NCBI GenBank assembly: GCA_011390805.1
Contig: JAABRT010000008.1
Location: forward strand, 1-64,000
DNA length: 64,000 bases
From: Gemmatimonas sp.
GTDB lineage: Bacteria > Gemmatimonadota > Gemmatimonadetes > Gemmatimonadales > Gemmatimonadaceae
Direction of reading: 5' to 3'
The notes beneath the pieces are model-generated. The model worked only from the letters and a program-made list of their open reading frames with translations, searched no databases and was not told the origin of the DNA. Position 1 is the first letter of the stretch. The number at the start of each line of letters is the position of its first letter. Both the position numbers and the translations under genes were made by a program. Of this stretch, positions 19,939-29,735 are shown piece by piece.

Positions 19939-21114
19939 CTAACCCGCCCGATTCTTCCACGCCGCCAGCACCGCCCGCTCCTTCTCGGCCGTAGCACCGG
20001 CACGAAGCGTCGCCTTGCGGTCAGCGTCGCGCGAGTGGTGGTACTCAAGTGTCGCGAGTGCTGTGTCAGCGAGCGAGCGGAAGGTGAGTCCCGCAGCCAC
20101 CTCGCGACTCAAATCAAACCGTGCAAAGCCCTCAAAGCCCGGGGTAGGGGGGCGCCACACGGGCATCTCGGCGTACGGACGGATTTGCTGTGTGGCGAGA
20201 AACTCACGCGGCACCCATGTCCACGAGAGCGGCGCTGTTGTCACACCGGCAATTCCGTACAGGAACTCCGCCATTGACCGGCCATTCTCCGGACCAATGC
20301 CCATGAACGTGCCGTACGTGCGGTCTTCACACAGACGCACCGCCCACTCGCACAGATCACGCACATCAATCACCTGTACCCGATCATTTTCCGGGTCACC
20401 GGGCGCAAGAATCTCCCCCCCCCGCTCAATGCGCACCGGCCAATAGGTAAAGCGATCCGTCTCGTCGCCGGGGCCGACAATCAGTCCCGGTCGCACGATC
20501 GTGGTGCGATCACCAAATGCCGCGCGCGCTTCGGCTTCGGCCAACGCCTTGGCCAAACCGTACGGATACGGCTGCCCCTCGCTCCAGTTGCGCGTATTCG
20601 TTTTGTTGAGCAGCGGTGCATCAACAGTGCCCGGTACCTTGCTCAAATCGGCAAAGACTGAACGCGTTGAAATGAACAGATACTGGTCCGCTGCGTCACG
20701 CAGCAGCGCGGCCGAGTCCTTCACCCACATGGGGGCGTCGGCACGTGACGCCGAGTTGTCAATCACCGCATCCCATTTGCGTCCCTTCAGCGCATCAAGC
20801 TGATTGGCCGCGCGGTCGCCGGTGAGCTCTTCAACACCGTCAAACATGCCGGGCGCCGAGCGCCCGCGATTGAAGATCGTGACCTCGTGTCCACGTGCAA
20901 CAGCGTAACGCACCTGATGCGGACCAATGAATCCAGTACCACCGAGAATGAGCAGCTTGATGCGGCGAGGAGCCGGTGCAACCGCTCGAACTTTCGCAGC
21001 GCGCGGAGCGAGTGTCGCGCCAAGCGCATGAGACACACCGGGTGCACCAGCACCAAGGGCCGCCGCTCCGCCAACCAGGCCGAGTTGCGTAAGAAAGTCG
21101 CGACGATTTGACAT
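19939..21114 (-). CDS. NAD-dependent epimerase/dehydratase-like protein with Tat signal
   Basis: Start MSNRRDFLTQLGLVGGAAALGAGAPGVSHA (twin-Arg); LLILGGTGFIGPHQVRYAVARGHEVTIFNRG Rossmann motif. Confidence 0.88.
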   Translation of the reverse strand: MSNRRDFLTQLGLVGGAAALGAGAPGVSHALGATLAPRAAKVRAVAPAPRRIKLLILGGTGFIGPHQVRYAVARGHEVTIFNRGRSAPGMFDGVEELTGDRAANQLDALKGRKWDAVIDNSASRADAPMWVKDSAALLRDAADQYLFISTRSVFADLSKVPGTVDAPLLNKTNTRNWSEGQPYPYGLAKALAEAEARAAFGDRTTIVRPGLIVGPGDETDRFTYWPVRIERGGEILAPGDPENDRVQVIDVRDLCEWAVRLCEDRTYGTFMGIGPENGRSMAEFLYGIAGVTTAPLSWTWVPREFLATQQIRPYAEMPVWRPPTPGFEGFARFDLSREVAAGLTFRSLADTALATLEYHHSRDADRKATLRAGATAEKERAVLAAWKNRAG

Positions 21115-21319
21115 GAAGGCGGCCGGGAAGGAGGGGAGTGCACAACCGAGCGGCCAACGCAGCAGCCGCCGATACAGCAATATCCGCCGCCAGAGAATCA
21201 CAGTCAACACAGAGCAAGCGCACGAGGGCATTGACACCGAGAGGTAAGCGCATGTCAGAAGATCACCTGAGAGCGTATACCAAGAGCGCTGCCACACCGT
21301 CCCCAGGCCCTCAGCCCCC

Positions 21320-21376
21320 CCACCGCAGACCGCAAACAGCAAACCCTCACCGAAAACGCAGTCAAACGCGCAGTTC
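21320..21376 (-). repeat. Interspersed intergenic repeat, copy B (inverted relative to A)
   Basis: Reverse complement ...tgcgcgtttgactgcgttttcggtgagggtttgctgtttgcggtctgcggtg. Confidence 0.8.
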
Positions 21377-21380
21377 AACC

Positions 21381-21434
21381 TCGAACCGTAAACAGAAAAC
21401 CCAAACCGAAAACGCGGTAAAACGCGCTGTTTCC
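21381..21434 (-). repeat. Interspersed intergenic repeat, copy C (tandem with B)
   Basis: Reverse complement ggaaacagcgcgttttaccgcgttttcggtttgggttttctgtttacggttcga; diverged tandem copy at about 60-bp offset. Confidence 0.75.
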
Positions 21435-21440
21435 AAACCC

Positions 21441-21480
21441 AAAAAAAAACGGGCCATCACCACTTTGGTGACAGCCCGTT
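21441..21480 (-). terminator. Rho-independent terminator of the susC-susD transcript
   Basis: Minus strand AACGGGCTGTCACCA-AAG-TGGTGATGGCCCGTTTTTTTTT; stem with two mismatches then T9. Confidence 0.93.
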
Positions 21481-21512
21481 CTCTTCACTTCAACAACAGT
21501 TGCTCCGTGCGA

Positions 21513-22760
21513 TTAACGATTCGGAATGTTCTCGTTGTTATCCGTCTCAGCAATCGGCAACGGCCAGCACACCTGATTACCGATCGGCGCGAAGGCCGCC
21601 TTGAAGTACGGCGCATTGGCTTCCGGCACGTTGAGCACGTTTTCCGGAATGCGGCGGAAGTCACCCATGCGCTTGGCTTCAAGGTAGAAGTCGCGCGCCT
21701 TCTGCTCCATCAACTCGGTGAGCACCGCGGAAGCCGACGTAGCGCCGGTGTAGGCCGGCTGTCCGTTCGCCGAACGGCGGGCCGCGATCAGCGCGAGCTG
21801 TGCAGCCGTACCCGTTGCTTCAGCTTCGATGTAGTCGGCTTCCACCTTGGATGCGAGACGAATTGGGCTGGAGAACGACGGATACTTGTCCTGAATGAAG
21901 AAGTCTCCGCTCGACGGATCCTGAGGATTCAGGTTGTGCTCAGACGGCGACTTGAACGGAATGCGCGGGTCGTCCACACGGTACGCCGGCGCGATGGAAA
22001 TCGATCCGCGATCGAGCGTAAACTGCCACATACGATTTCCCAGACGCGTGCGCTGAGCCGGGTCATCGAGGTAGTTCAAGCTGAACGTGAAGCCAGCGGG
22101 CACAGCCTGCGCGGCTGCGATTGCCTGCGCGCCGCGACCAGCCTGCAGCTGCGCACGGGCCAGACCAACGCGGGCAGCGTTGGCGAGCGACACGCCGGTC
22201 GCAGTGCCGTTGGCGGTACCGGTGCTCACCGCCTGCTGGAACGCCGCCACAGCGGAATCAAGCATCGCCGCCGTGTTGAGCGCCGGACCACCGCTCGAAA
22301 CACCTTCGCAAAAGCTTTCGGCCATCAACACAAAGCTGTACCCCTTGAACAACGCGGCACGGGCATAGTTGATGTTGCTCGTTGGCTCCGGCAACTCGAG
22401 ATCGAGTACGGTTGACGCCGAAGCCAGCGCCACACCCAAGGGTGCCCAAAGATCGTCGTTGTGTGAGCCGTTGGTATTGAGCACATCACGACGTCCAAAC
22501 TCGTTTCGGGTCGGGAACGTTTCGGCCACCAGCGCCTCGCCGACAAACCACGACTGGTACATGGCGAACCAGCCCAGTGTGACAGCAAAGTTCTGTTGTG
22601 CCGAGGCGGCAAGGGTGGGTGCGTCGTTCACCGGATCGATGGCCGACGCGTCAATGACGTTGGGATTTCTGACCGTGAGGAAATCCGCACAGCCGCCGAG
22701 ACTCAACCCCATAAGTGCGGTAACCGCACCCACACGGGTCGCGCGTTGAATATTTGTCAT
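21513..22760 (-). CDS. SusD/RagB family outer-membrane lipoprotein
   Basis: Lipobox MGLSLGGCADFLTVRNPN; C-terminal RRIPENVLNVPEANAPYFKAAFAPIGNQVCWPLPIAETDNNENIPN typical of SusD-like proteins; follows susC. Confidence 0.88.
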   Translation of the reverse strand: MTNIQRATRVGAVTALMGLSLGGCADFLTVRNPNVIDASAIDPVNDAPTLAASAQQNFAVTLGWFAMYQSWFVGEALVAETFPTRNEFGRRDVLNTNGSHNDDLWAPLGVALASASTVLDLELPEPTSNINYARAALFKGYSFVLMAESFCEGVSSGGPALNTAAMLDSAVAAFQQAVSTGTANGTATGVSLANAARVGLARAQLQAGRGAQAIAAAQAVPAGFTFSLNYLDDPAQRTRLGNRMWQFTLDRGSISIAPAYRVDDPRIPFKSPSEHNLNPQDPSSGDFFIQDKYPSFSSPIRLASKVEADYIEAEATGTAAQLALIAARRSANGQPAYTGATSASAVLTELMEQKARDFYLEAKRMGDFRRIPENVLNVPEANAPYFKAAFAPIGNQVCWPLPIAETDNNENIPNR

Positions 22761-22774
22761 ATGTGAGAGTTCGC

Positions 22775-25700
22775 TCAGAAGGTGAAGTTGGTCTTGAGGA
22801 CGAAGCGGCGCGGATTCGGAAGCGTGAGGAAATCGGTGCGCGAGAAGTTGCCACCGGCGGCCGAAATCACTTCCGGGTCTGCACCCTCATAGTCCGTCCA
22901 CAGCGCGAGGTTCTGACCAGCGATTGTGAACGATGCGCCACTCAACACACCGATGCGCTGCGCCAACGAGCGCGGCAACGTGTAGGTGAGCGACACTTCA
23001 CGCAGGCGGATGAAGTCACCCGGCTGGATGTACGCTTCACGAGCGTTGTTCACGTTAGTAGTACCACCGCTCTCGGTCACAAAACCAGGCTGGCCGGGCG
23101 TGTCATTGCCATAGCGACGCAGGCGCTCGCGACGCGGCAGCTTGTTCACGTCAACACGGTTTTCACCGCGGATGAACTGCGTCTCGCGGAAGAAGTCAGT
23201 GTTGTTGAACACGCTGAAGTCGCTCTTCGCGTCAAGCAACGCAGTGAGGCGCAAGTTCTTGAACAGCGTGAACGAGTTGGAGAGGTTCCACTCAAGCGTC
23301 GGCATGATGTTGCCAACAACTTCAAGCGTATCAGCCACCGTCACAACGCCCGTTGTTTCATCGATTGAGCGCACAGGCTGCGTCACGAACGAGCCGAGCT
23401 GGAAGCCTTCGGTGAAGCGGTTGAGCGTGCCGAACGCGTTCACGCCGCCAAGGTCAATCAGCTCGTTGTTGAGCGTATTGCCGCCGGCCCGAAGCTCCCA
23501 ATCGAAGTTTTCGGTGCGCAGCATGTTGGCTGACACTGACACTTCAAAGCCGCTGTTCAGCACTTCGCCGATGTTGGCAAACGGGTCGCCCAGGAAGCCG
23601 AGTGACGGCGGGAGCGGACGCGAAAGCAACAGGTCGGTGGTGGTCTTGTTGAAGTACGTGACTTCAAGGCTGATTCGGTCATTCCACGCCGAGGCGTCAA
23701 AACCAAGTTCGTACTCCGTACCACGCTCGGCTCGGAGCGAGTCGTTACCCGGGTTGTTCGGGATGGCACCGGCTTCAGCCGTGCCGACGATGGCGAACGG
23801 TGCTGCGGAGAACGTCTGGAGCGAGGCTCCGGGGTTTGGCGCACGTCCGGTGGTTCCCCATGCCGCGCGCAAACGCAACTGGGTGAGGAAGCCGGTGAGC
23901 GGGGCAAAGAAGTCTTCTTCGGAGATCACCCATGACGCACCAACTTTCGGCAGGAAGAACGACGGAGCGCCTTCGCCGAATGAGGAGTTCTGGTCAACAC
24001 GGGCACCAAGCTGCAGGAAGCGGCGATCGCGGCTGCTGATCTGCAGTTCGCCCAGGTAGCCGAGAGCCTTGCTTTCGGAGAAACTCTGGCCGCCCGTACG
24101 GGTGGAGGCGTTGTTCACACTGCTGGCCGCGTTGGTCACGAAGCCGAAGCCGCTGGCCGACGTCACGTCCTGACGGGTGATGATGGACTGCAAACCACCG
24201 GAGAGGTTCACTCCCCACTGACCTTCATCGCCCAACGTCTTACGCACGTTACCGATGTAGTCAATCGTGAAGCGATCAAGACCAATGCGATCAACGTCAC
24301 GGTCGCCGGTGTTGTTGTTGCCGACGTACGCGCCCACAGAGTTGCGCGGGAAGAAGTTGTTGATTTCGTCGCGTGCGAGGTCAGCACCAATGTTCAAACG
24401 GTTGGTGAACCAGTCAAACGGCTGGTACTGCGTGAGCACATTCACCTGCGAGCGACGTGACTGCACCGAGGCTTCGATGGCCGAAATCGCTTCTACCTGA
24501 CGGGCAAAGCCAAACCAGCCGTCCGTGCCTGGGTTTCCATCATCGCGACGCGTGAGCGGATTGCCGAGGAAGTGACCACCCAGGAAACCGTAAATGTTGT
24601 TGTCGTTCTGCGGGAGATCCGACGTGGACTGCAGCACGTTCAAGCCGATATCGATCTTGACGCGTGGATCGGGAACGAAGTTCACGTTGGAACGGAAGCC
24701 GATGCGCTCAAACGCATTGTTCGGCAGCGTGCCTTCCGTCTTGTCGGACGTGGCGCTGAGGAAGTAGCCGTAGTTGGAACCACCACCACGACCCGTCCAG
24801 CCGATGTTGCGCTCGGTACCGGTGCTGAAGGCGTTGCCGCGAAGCAGCGGATTGTCCGAAATCAGCGTACCCACCGCCTGACCGCGGCACAGAGGATTCG
24901 TGCTGGTGGCCGCAACTGTGGACGCGGTGCACAACGCGAAGTTGGACGGAACGTCCCAGTTCTGATCGATCTGGGCCACGTCAACGCGCAACGTCTGCGA
25001 GAAGGAGTTGGAACCCAGCTTTCCTTTCTTCGTGATGATCTGGATAACACCAGCCGAAGCGTCGGCACCGTACAGCGTGGCGGCCGCCGGTCCCTTCACG
25101 ACTTCAATGGACTCGATGTCGTCAGGGTTGATGTCGTTCAGACGATCGGTGATCTGTCCGCCGGTGCCCGGGTTGAACTGCGACTCCGAGACGCGGATAC
25201 CGTCAATGAAGATGAGCGGCTGGTTGGACAACGAGATGGACGAGGCACCACGGATACGGATCTGACGCGACGCGCCGGCCGTTCCTGACGTCGCACTTAC
25301 CGAGACACCCGGCAAACGCGACTGCAGCACTTCGTTCACGTTGGACACCGGCGCCGTACGCGCCAGATCAGCCACGGGCAATGACGCCACAACGGCGGCC
25401 TGTGCACGACGCTGCGTATTTCCCGTTACACCCGTCACAACAACTTCAGCCAGCGTGGAGACGGTCGCGTCAAGCGCGAAGTTGCGCTCGATGCGCTGTC
25501 CGGCCGCAATCCGAATGGAATCTCCACGCGCCTTGTAGCCAATGCGCTGTACTGAAACCAGCGACAGACCCGGGCGGATGTTGACGATGCTGTATTCACC
25601 CGCGTCGTTCGTGATGCCAACCAGCGTGGTGCCGCCGATAAGGACCGTGGCGCCGCCGAGCGGAGCACCGGTTGCTGCATCCGTCACTTTGCCGGCGAGC

Positions 25701-25801
25701 GTTCCCGTTTGCTGTGCGTCCAAGGTGGTGGGTGACGCAGCAAGGGCGAACAAAGCTGCCGCGCCAAGCACGTGGAGACACGTTCGGAGTTCTCTGAACA
25801 T
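22775..25801 (-). CDS. SusC/RagA family TonB-linked outer-membrane protein
   Basis: CarboxypepD_reg-like N-terminus (GKVTDAATGAPLGGATVLI), plug domain (LQSRLPGVSVSATSG...IRIRGASSISLSNQPLIFIDGIRV...ATLYGADASAGVIQIITKKG); probable start MFRELRT at 25801. Confidence 0.95.
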   Translation of the reverse strand: MFRELRTCLHVLGAAALFALAASPTTLDAQQTGTLAGKVTDAATGAPLGGATVLIGGTTLVGITNDAGEYSIVNIRPGLSLVSVQRIGYKARGDSIRIAAGQRIERNFALDATVSTLAEVVVTGVTGNTQRRAQAAVVASLPVADLARTAPVSNVNEVLQSRLPGVSVSATSGTAGASRQIRIRGASSISLSNQPLIFIDGIRVSESQFNPGTGGQITDRLNDINPDDIESIEVVKGPAAATLYGADASAGVIQIITKKGKLGSNSFSQTLRVDVAQIDQNWDVPSNFALCTASTVAATSTNPLCRGQAVGTLISDNPLLRGNAFSTGTERNIGWTGRGGGSNYGYFLSATSDKTEGTLPNNAFERIGFRSNVNFVPDPRVKIDIGLNVLQSTSDLPQNDNNIYGFLGGHFLGNPLTRRDDGNPGTDGWFGFARQVEAISAIEASVQSRRSQVNVLTQYQPFDWFTNRLNIGADLARDEINNFFPRNSVGAYVGNNNTGDRDVDRIGLDRFTIDYIGNVRKTLGDEGQWGVNLSGGLQSIITRQDVTSASGFGFVTNAASSVNNASTRTGGQSFSESKALGYLGELQISSRDRRFLQLGARVDQNSSFGEGAPSFFLPKVGASWVISEEDFFAPLTGFLTQLRLRAAWGTTGRAPNPGASLQTFSAAPFAIVGTAEAGAIPNNPGNDSLRAERGTEYELGFDASAWNDRISLEVTYFNKTTTDLLLSRPLPPSLGFLGDPFANIGEVLNSGFEVSVSANMLRTENFDWELRAGGNTLNNELIDLGGVNAFGTLNRFTEGFQLGSFVTQPVRSIDETTGVVTVADTLEVVGNIMPTLEWNLSNSFTLFKNLRLTALLDAKSDFSVFNNTDFFRETQFIRGENRVDVNKLPRRERLRRYGNDTPGQPGFVTESGGTTNVNNAREAYIQPGDFIRLREVSLTYTLPRSLAQRIGVLSGASFTIAGQNLALWTDYEGADPEVISAAGGNFSRTDFLTLPNPRRFVLKTNFTF

Positions 25802-25825
25802 GAAACAGACCGTCCTGAAGGAAGG

Positions 25826-25874
25826 AAAAAACATTGGGGAGGCCCGTATGACGAGCCGTCACGGGTCATCCCCA
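25826..25874 (-). promoter_or_regulatory. Terminator/attenuator-like hairpin plus T6 in the susC 5' leader
   Basis: Minus strand TGGGGA..CCCGT..GACG-GCT-CGTC..ACGGG..TCCCCA then ATGTTTTTT, located 23-73 nt upstream of ATG 25801. Confidence 0.55.
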
Positions 25875-25935
25875 GGGAGGGACTACAAGCCATTACACGG
25901 GACTAGCCGCGAATGACTCAGTACTGTGTGACGGA

Positions 25936-25964
25936 AGTATGTCGATGTGTCCCAAAACTGTCAA
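25936..25964 (-). promoter_or_regulatory. Candidate sigma70-type promoter of susC-susD
   Basis: Minus strand TTGACA (25964-25959), 17-nt spacer, CATACT (25941-25936). Confidence 0.5.
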
Positions 25965-26047
25965 AGTGCAATCCGCTGCCTTGATTCCAACGGCCGCCCG
26001 GCAGCTCCGCATTTCCCAGTGTCCGCCCGATTGGCATAGATTGTGCC

Positions 26048-28582
26048 ATGCCCCGTATTCCTGAACTGCTCGCCCCCGCCGGATCGCTCGACGCCGTGCG
26101 TGCCGCTGTCGCCAATGGCGCTGATGCTGTCTACCTCGGCGCTTCGCAATTCAACGCCCGCGACGACGGTGCGCAGCTGAGTATTGAAGAGCTCGCCAAA
26201 GCCTGCGCCATCGCCCACCAGCGCGGTGCCCGCATCTACCTCACCTTCAATGTGCTGCTCAAAACCCATGAGCTGGTGCCGGCGCTGCGCTATCTCGGCG
26301 AGTGCGTGGAGGCGGGCATTGATGCGGCCATCGTGCAGGACCTGGGCGCCGTCCGCCTCATTCAGCGGCTGTATCCGTCCATAGAAGTGCACGGCTCCAC
26401 ACAAATGACGGTGCACGATCCGGCCGCGGCGCAGGTGATGCACGATCTGGGCGTGGAGCGCATGGTCCTCGCCCGGGAGAACACGCTGGCCGACATTCAC
26501 GCCATTCGTGATGCAGTACCGGCGCTGGGGTTGGAGACGTTCGTGCACGGTGCGCTCTGCATTTCGTATTCCGGGCAGTGTTTCATGTCGGGTATGATTT
26601 CTGAGCGCTCGGCCAATCGCGGTTCCTGTGCGCAATCGTGCCGCAAGGACTACGTGCTCACCGACGCCGAATCCGGAGACGAACTGGATCGTGGCTATCT
26701 CATATCGGCCCGCGATCTGGCCGCGCACGATCATTTGCAGAGCATCGCCGAGGCGGGCGTAGGATGCCTGAAAGTCGAAGGGCGCAAGAAAAAGCCCGAA
26801 TATGTAGCCACGGTCACCAGAAGCTACCGCAACTGGCTGAATCAGGTGCGTGACGGTGAGTTCGCTCCGCCACCCTCTGATGAAGTGCAGCCGCTGGTAC
26901 AGATCTTCTCGCGCGGCAATACGGGCGGTATGTACGGCGGTCGCGCGGGTCGCGACTATATAACGCGCACCCAGCCCGACAATCGCGGCGTTACGCTCGG
27001 CACAGTGGTTTCGCAAACCGGCCCCGAGCTGGTGGTGGATGTTCGTTCACCCATTGCCGACGGCGATGGTCTCGGATTTGAAGCGCCGGAAGATGGAACC
27101 TCCGCCACCACCGGCTGCACCGTAAGCAACGTGCGCACGCTGTACGTGCGCGACGGAGTGTACAGACAGTCCTTTACCGCACGCGTGCGTGTTGGCGGCG
27201 GATGGCGGGTGGTGCGCACAAGCGACGCAGCGTTGCTGCAAAGCGCACGGGAAACGTTTGCCAACGTCACAGTTCCGGATCGCGTTGGATTGGTGCGTCT
27301 GGATATGCGGGCGTTCGGGCAACCGGGTGGCCCACTCAAGCTGGTCGTCACCGATGGCACGCACACCGTTACGGCACGCAGCGACATTCCGCTGGCGGTC
27401 GCATCGAAACGGGCACTTGATCTCACGCAGCTGCGTGAGCAGCTGGGTCGCTTGGGTGACACCACCTTTGTGCTTGGTGATGTCAACACAGATGGATTGG
27501 CCGACGGGTGTTTTCTACCTGTAAGCGCACTCAATCATTTGCGTCAGGAGATCACCGCCGAACTCACACAGCGCCGTGAGTGGGACAGCGCCGCGCAGCA
27601 CGCTGACCGCGATGATCTGTTGGATGTCGCGCTTATGGAACTAACCTCCACCTCTTCGCGCGAAGCACAGACGCAACCCGTTGGTGAAGCCCTTGGCGGT
27701 GAATCAGCAGCACAAGCCGTCGCAGCTTTCCGACTGGTGGCATCGGTATGCACGCTCGACGATGCGCGCGCGGCCGCTGCGGCTGGCGCCACGGAGGTTG
27801 TGCTCGATGTATTCCTGCGCCATCCCACGCCGCCGGTGAGCCGCGTGCGTGCACTGCACGAGGAGCTGCGCGCGCAGGGAGTGGTGCTTCGCCTGCGCAC
27901 GCCCACCATTGTGCGTCCCGAAGATCGGAAACGACTCAATAAATGGCTTGAGCTCGAACTTCCTGTGCTTACCGGGCATCTCGGACTCCTGGCCGAGCTG
28001 AGCGCAAAGGGCGTTGATGTGGTCGGCGACTACGCGCTCAATGTGTTCAATCCGCATAGCGCCGACATCCTGTTTGGTCTGGGCGCCCGTCGGCTTACCG
28101 CCAGCGTTGAACTGACAACGCAGGAAATCGCCTCGCTGGTGAAACCGTGGGGTGGCCAGCCGTTTGATGTGCTGGTGTGGGGACGCCCCGAAGGAATGAC
28201 CATTGAGCATTGCGTGTTGTCGGCAGCGTTTGATCGAGAACCCACTACCTGTCGTGACTTGTGCGTCCAGAAACACGCGAATGTCACGCTCACCGATCCC
28301 ACAGGTTATGCCTTTCCGGTGGCGACAGATTCTGATTGCCGGAATCGACTGCTGCATTCCCGGCCGATCGATGCGTCGGAGTTTGTTCCGGAGCTGTGGC
28401 AGGCAGGTGTGCGCGGCTATCAGCTGGTGTTCAACATGATTGGCGACCCGGTGCACGAAGTCACCGCTGCGTACCGTGCTGTGTTGAACGATACGAGCGC
28501 GGGGCAGGCGCCCGATCTTGCTGCACCCCGGGCGCTGGTGCGCGGCGCGTTCACACGCGGCCACTTCGCGCGCGCTGTTTAA
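26048..28582 (+). CDS. Peptidase U32 family protein (RlhA/YdcP-like)
   Basis: ELLAPAGSLDAVRAAVANGADAVYLGASQFNAR; MVLARENTLADI; GALCISYSGQCFMS...RGSCAQSCRKDY. Confidence 0.93.
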   Translation: MPRIPELLAPAGSLDAVRAAVANGADAVYLGASQFNARDDGAQLSIEELAKACAIAHQRGARIYLTFNVLLKTHELVPALRYLGECVEAGIDAAIVQDLGAVRLIQRLYPSIEVHGSTQMTVHDPAAAQVMHDLGVERMVLARENTLADIHAIRDAVPALGLETFVHGALCISYSGQCFMSGMISERSANRGSCAQSCRKDYVLTDAESGDELDRGYLISARDLAAHDHLQSIAEAGVGCLKVEGRKKKPEYVATVTRSYRNWLNQVRDGEFAPPPSDEVQPLVQIFSRGNTGGMYGGRAGRDYITRTQPDNRGVTLGTVVSQTGPELVVDVRSPIADGDGLGFEAPEDGTSATTGCTVSNVRTLYVRDGVYRQSFTARVRVGGGWRVVRTSDAALLQSARETFANVTVPDRVGLVRLDMRAFGQPGGPLKLVVTDGTHTVTARSDIPLAVASKRALDLTQLREQLGRLGDTTFVLGDVNTDGLADGCFLPVSALNHLRQEITAELTQRREWDSAAQHADRDDLLDVALMELTSTSSREAQTQPVGEALGGESAAQAVAAFRLVASVCTLDDARAAAAAGATEVVLDVFLRHPTPPVSRVRALHEELRAQGVVLRLRTPTIVRPEDRKRLNKWLELELPVLTGHLGLLAELSAKGVDVVGDYALNVFNPHSADILFGLGARRLTASVELTTQEIASLVKPWGGQPFDVLVWGRPEGMTIEHCVLSAAFDREPTTCRDLCVQKHANVTLTDPTGYAFPVATDSDCRNRLLHSRPIDASEFVPELWQAGVRGYQLVFNMIGDPVHEVTAAYRAVLNDTSAGQAPDLAAPRALVRGAFTRGHFARAV

Positions 28583-28654
28583 AGGATGCGCTGCATAGTT
28601 TGGAGTGCGTGTCGTTGAGCGCTGACTTGCGCTGCTCGTAACGGGTTCGCGCAA

Positions 28655-29581
28655 TCAGGCGCGCGCGTTGTTGTTATTGGCCTCGTCGTCTACGATTTCT
28701 GTACGAATGCGTACAGCACCACGGATCGGGGTGATGTGTCCGCCACCTGCCATCACCAGTGATCGCGTCACGGCGGTGCCAAAGTGCAATATGAGTGACG
28801 AGTAGTACACCCAGAACAGAATGACCACCAATGAGCCGGCCGCTCCGTAGGCTGAACCTGGACCGGTTCGCGTGAGGTAAAGCGAGATCAGCGACTGGCC
28901 CACGATAAACAGCACGGCCGTGAAGAACGAACCGCGCGCCACATCTTTCCACGAGAGTCGCACATCCGGCAGCACGCGGAAAATGAGCCCGAACAGTGCG
29001 GTCATGATCAGCAACGACAACGAAAGATCAGCGAGCGTGACGATAGCGGGGGGAACCGGAATCCACCCTTCGGCGAACTCCATGACCGACGCCAGTGCGA
29101 TTGAAATCAGAAATGAGGTGAGCAGCAGGAACCCGATCGTGAGCACCATGCCAAACGACACGAGGCGCGTAAAGAGAAACGCCCACACGTCATTGCGCGA
29201 CGGCTTGGCCCGCACATCCCAGAAGAAGTTCAGTGACGAGCGCAGTTGCGCAAAAACAGTGGTGGCACCGAACATCACCGCCACAGCGCCCAGTACCGTT
29301 GGCCAAATGCCCGACTGCTCAATGCGTGATTGGCGAACCGCGTCCTGCACCAGTTCAGCGGCGTCGGCGCCAATCAATCCGTCAAGCTGCGTTACGACTT
29401 CGCCGCGCACCGCTTCGTCACCCAGAAACACTCCCACCAGGGTGATCACAATGATGAGCAGCGGTGCCATGGAGAACAGTGTGAAAAACGCCAGTGCACC
29501 AGATGCCTGAAACGACTTCTTTGCGAAGAACAGTTCAATGGCTTGAAGCAGTGTCTTCCAGCCTTGTTTTACGAACGACAT
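28655..29581 (-). CDS. YihY/BrkB family inner membrane protein
   Basis: GALAFFTLFSMAPLLIIVI...GSAYGAAGSLVVILFWVYYSSLILHFGTAVTR typical of YihY/UPF0761. Confidence 0.9.
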   Translation of the reverse strand: MSFVKQGWKTLLQAIELFFAKKSFQASGALAFFTLFSMAPLLIIVITLVGVFLGDEAVRGEVVTQLDGLIGADAAELVQDAVRQSRIEQSGIWPTVLGAVAVMFGATTVFAQLRSSLNFFWDVRAKPSRNDVWAFLFTRLVSFGMVLTIGFLLLTSFLISIALASVMEFAEGWIPVPPAIVTLADLSLSLLIMTALFGLIFRVLPDVRLSWKDVARGSFFTAVLFIVGQSLISLYLTRTGPGSAYGAAGSLVVILFWVYYSSLILHFGTAVTRSLVMAGGGHITPIRGAVRIRTEIVDDEANNNNARA

Positions 29582-29735
29582 GGACTCTCCGGTTCATCGA
29601 TGCCGCGTATCAGTGCGGGGCAGTGCGCATTGCCGCGCGGGGACGCGCGAGTCGATCGCAGTCGAGCACACGCTTTTGCTACGAGCCGCAACCGTTCGAT
29701 GTCGCTCTGCGCTCGCGCTGCGGCTACCATGCAAT

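Noticed and set aside
21138-22415. 425-aa plus-strand ORF over the susD gene
   Set aside because: Antisense to susD, spans the repeat region and a terminator; composition is shadow-like.
24572-25288. 238-aa plus-strand ORF opposite susC
   Set aside because: Antisense to the SusC plug domain; no motif.
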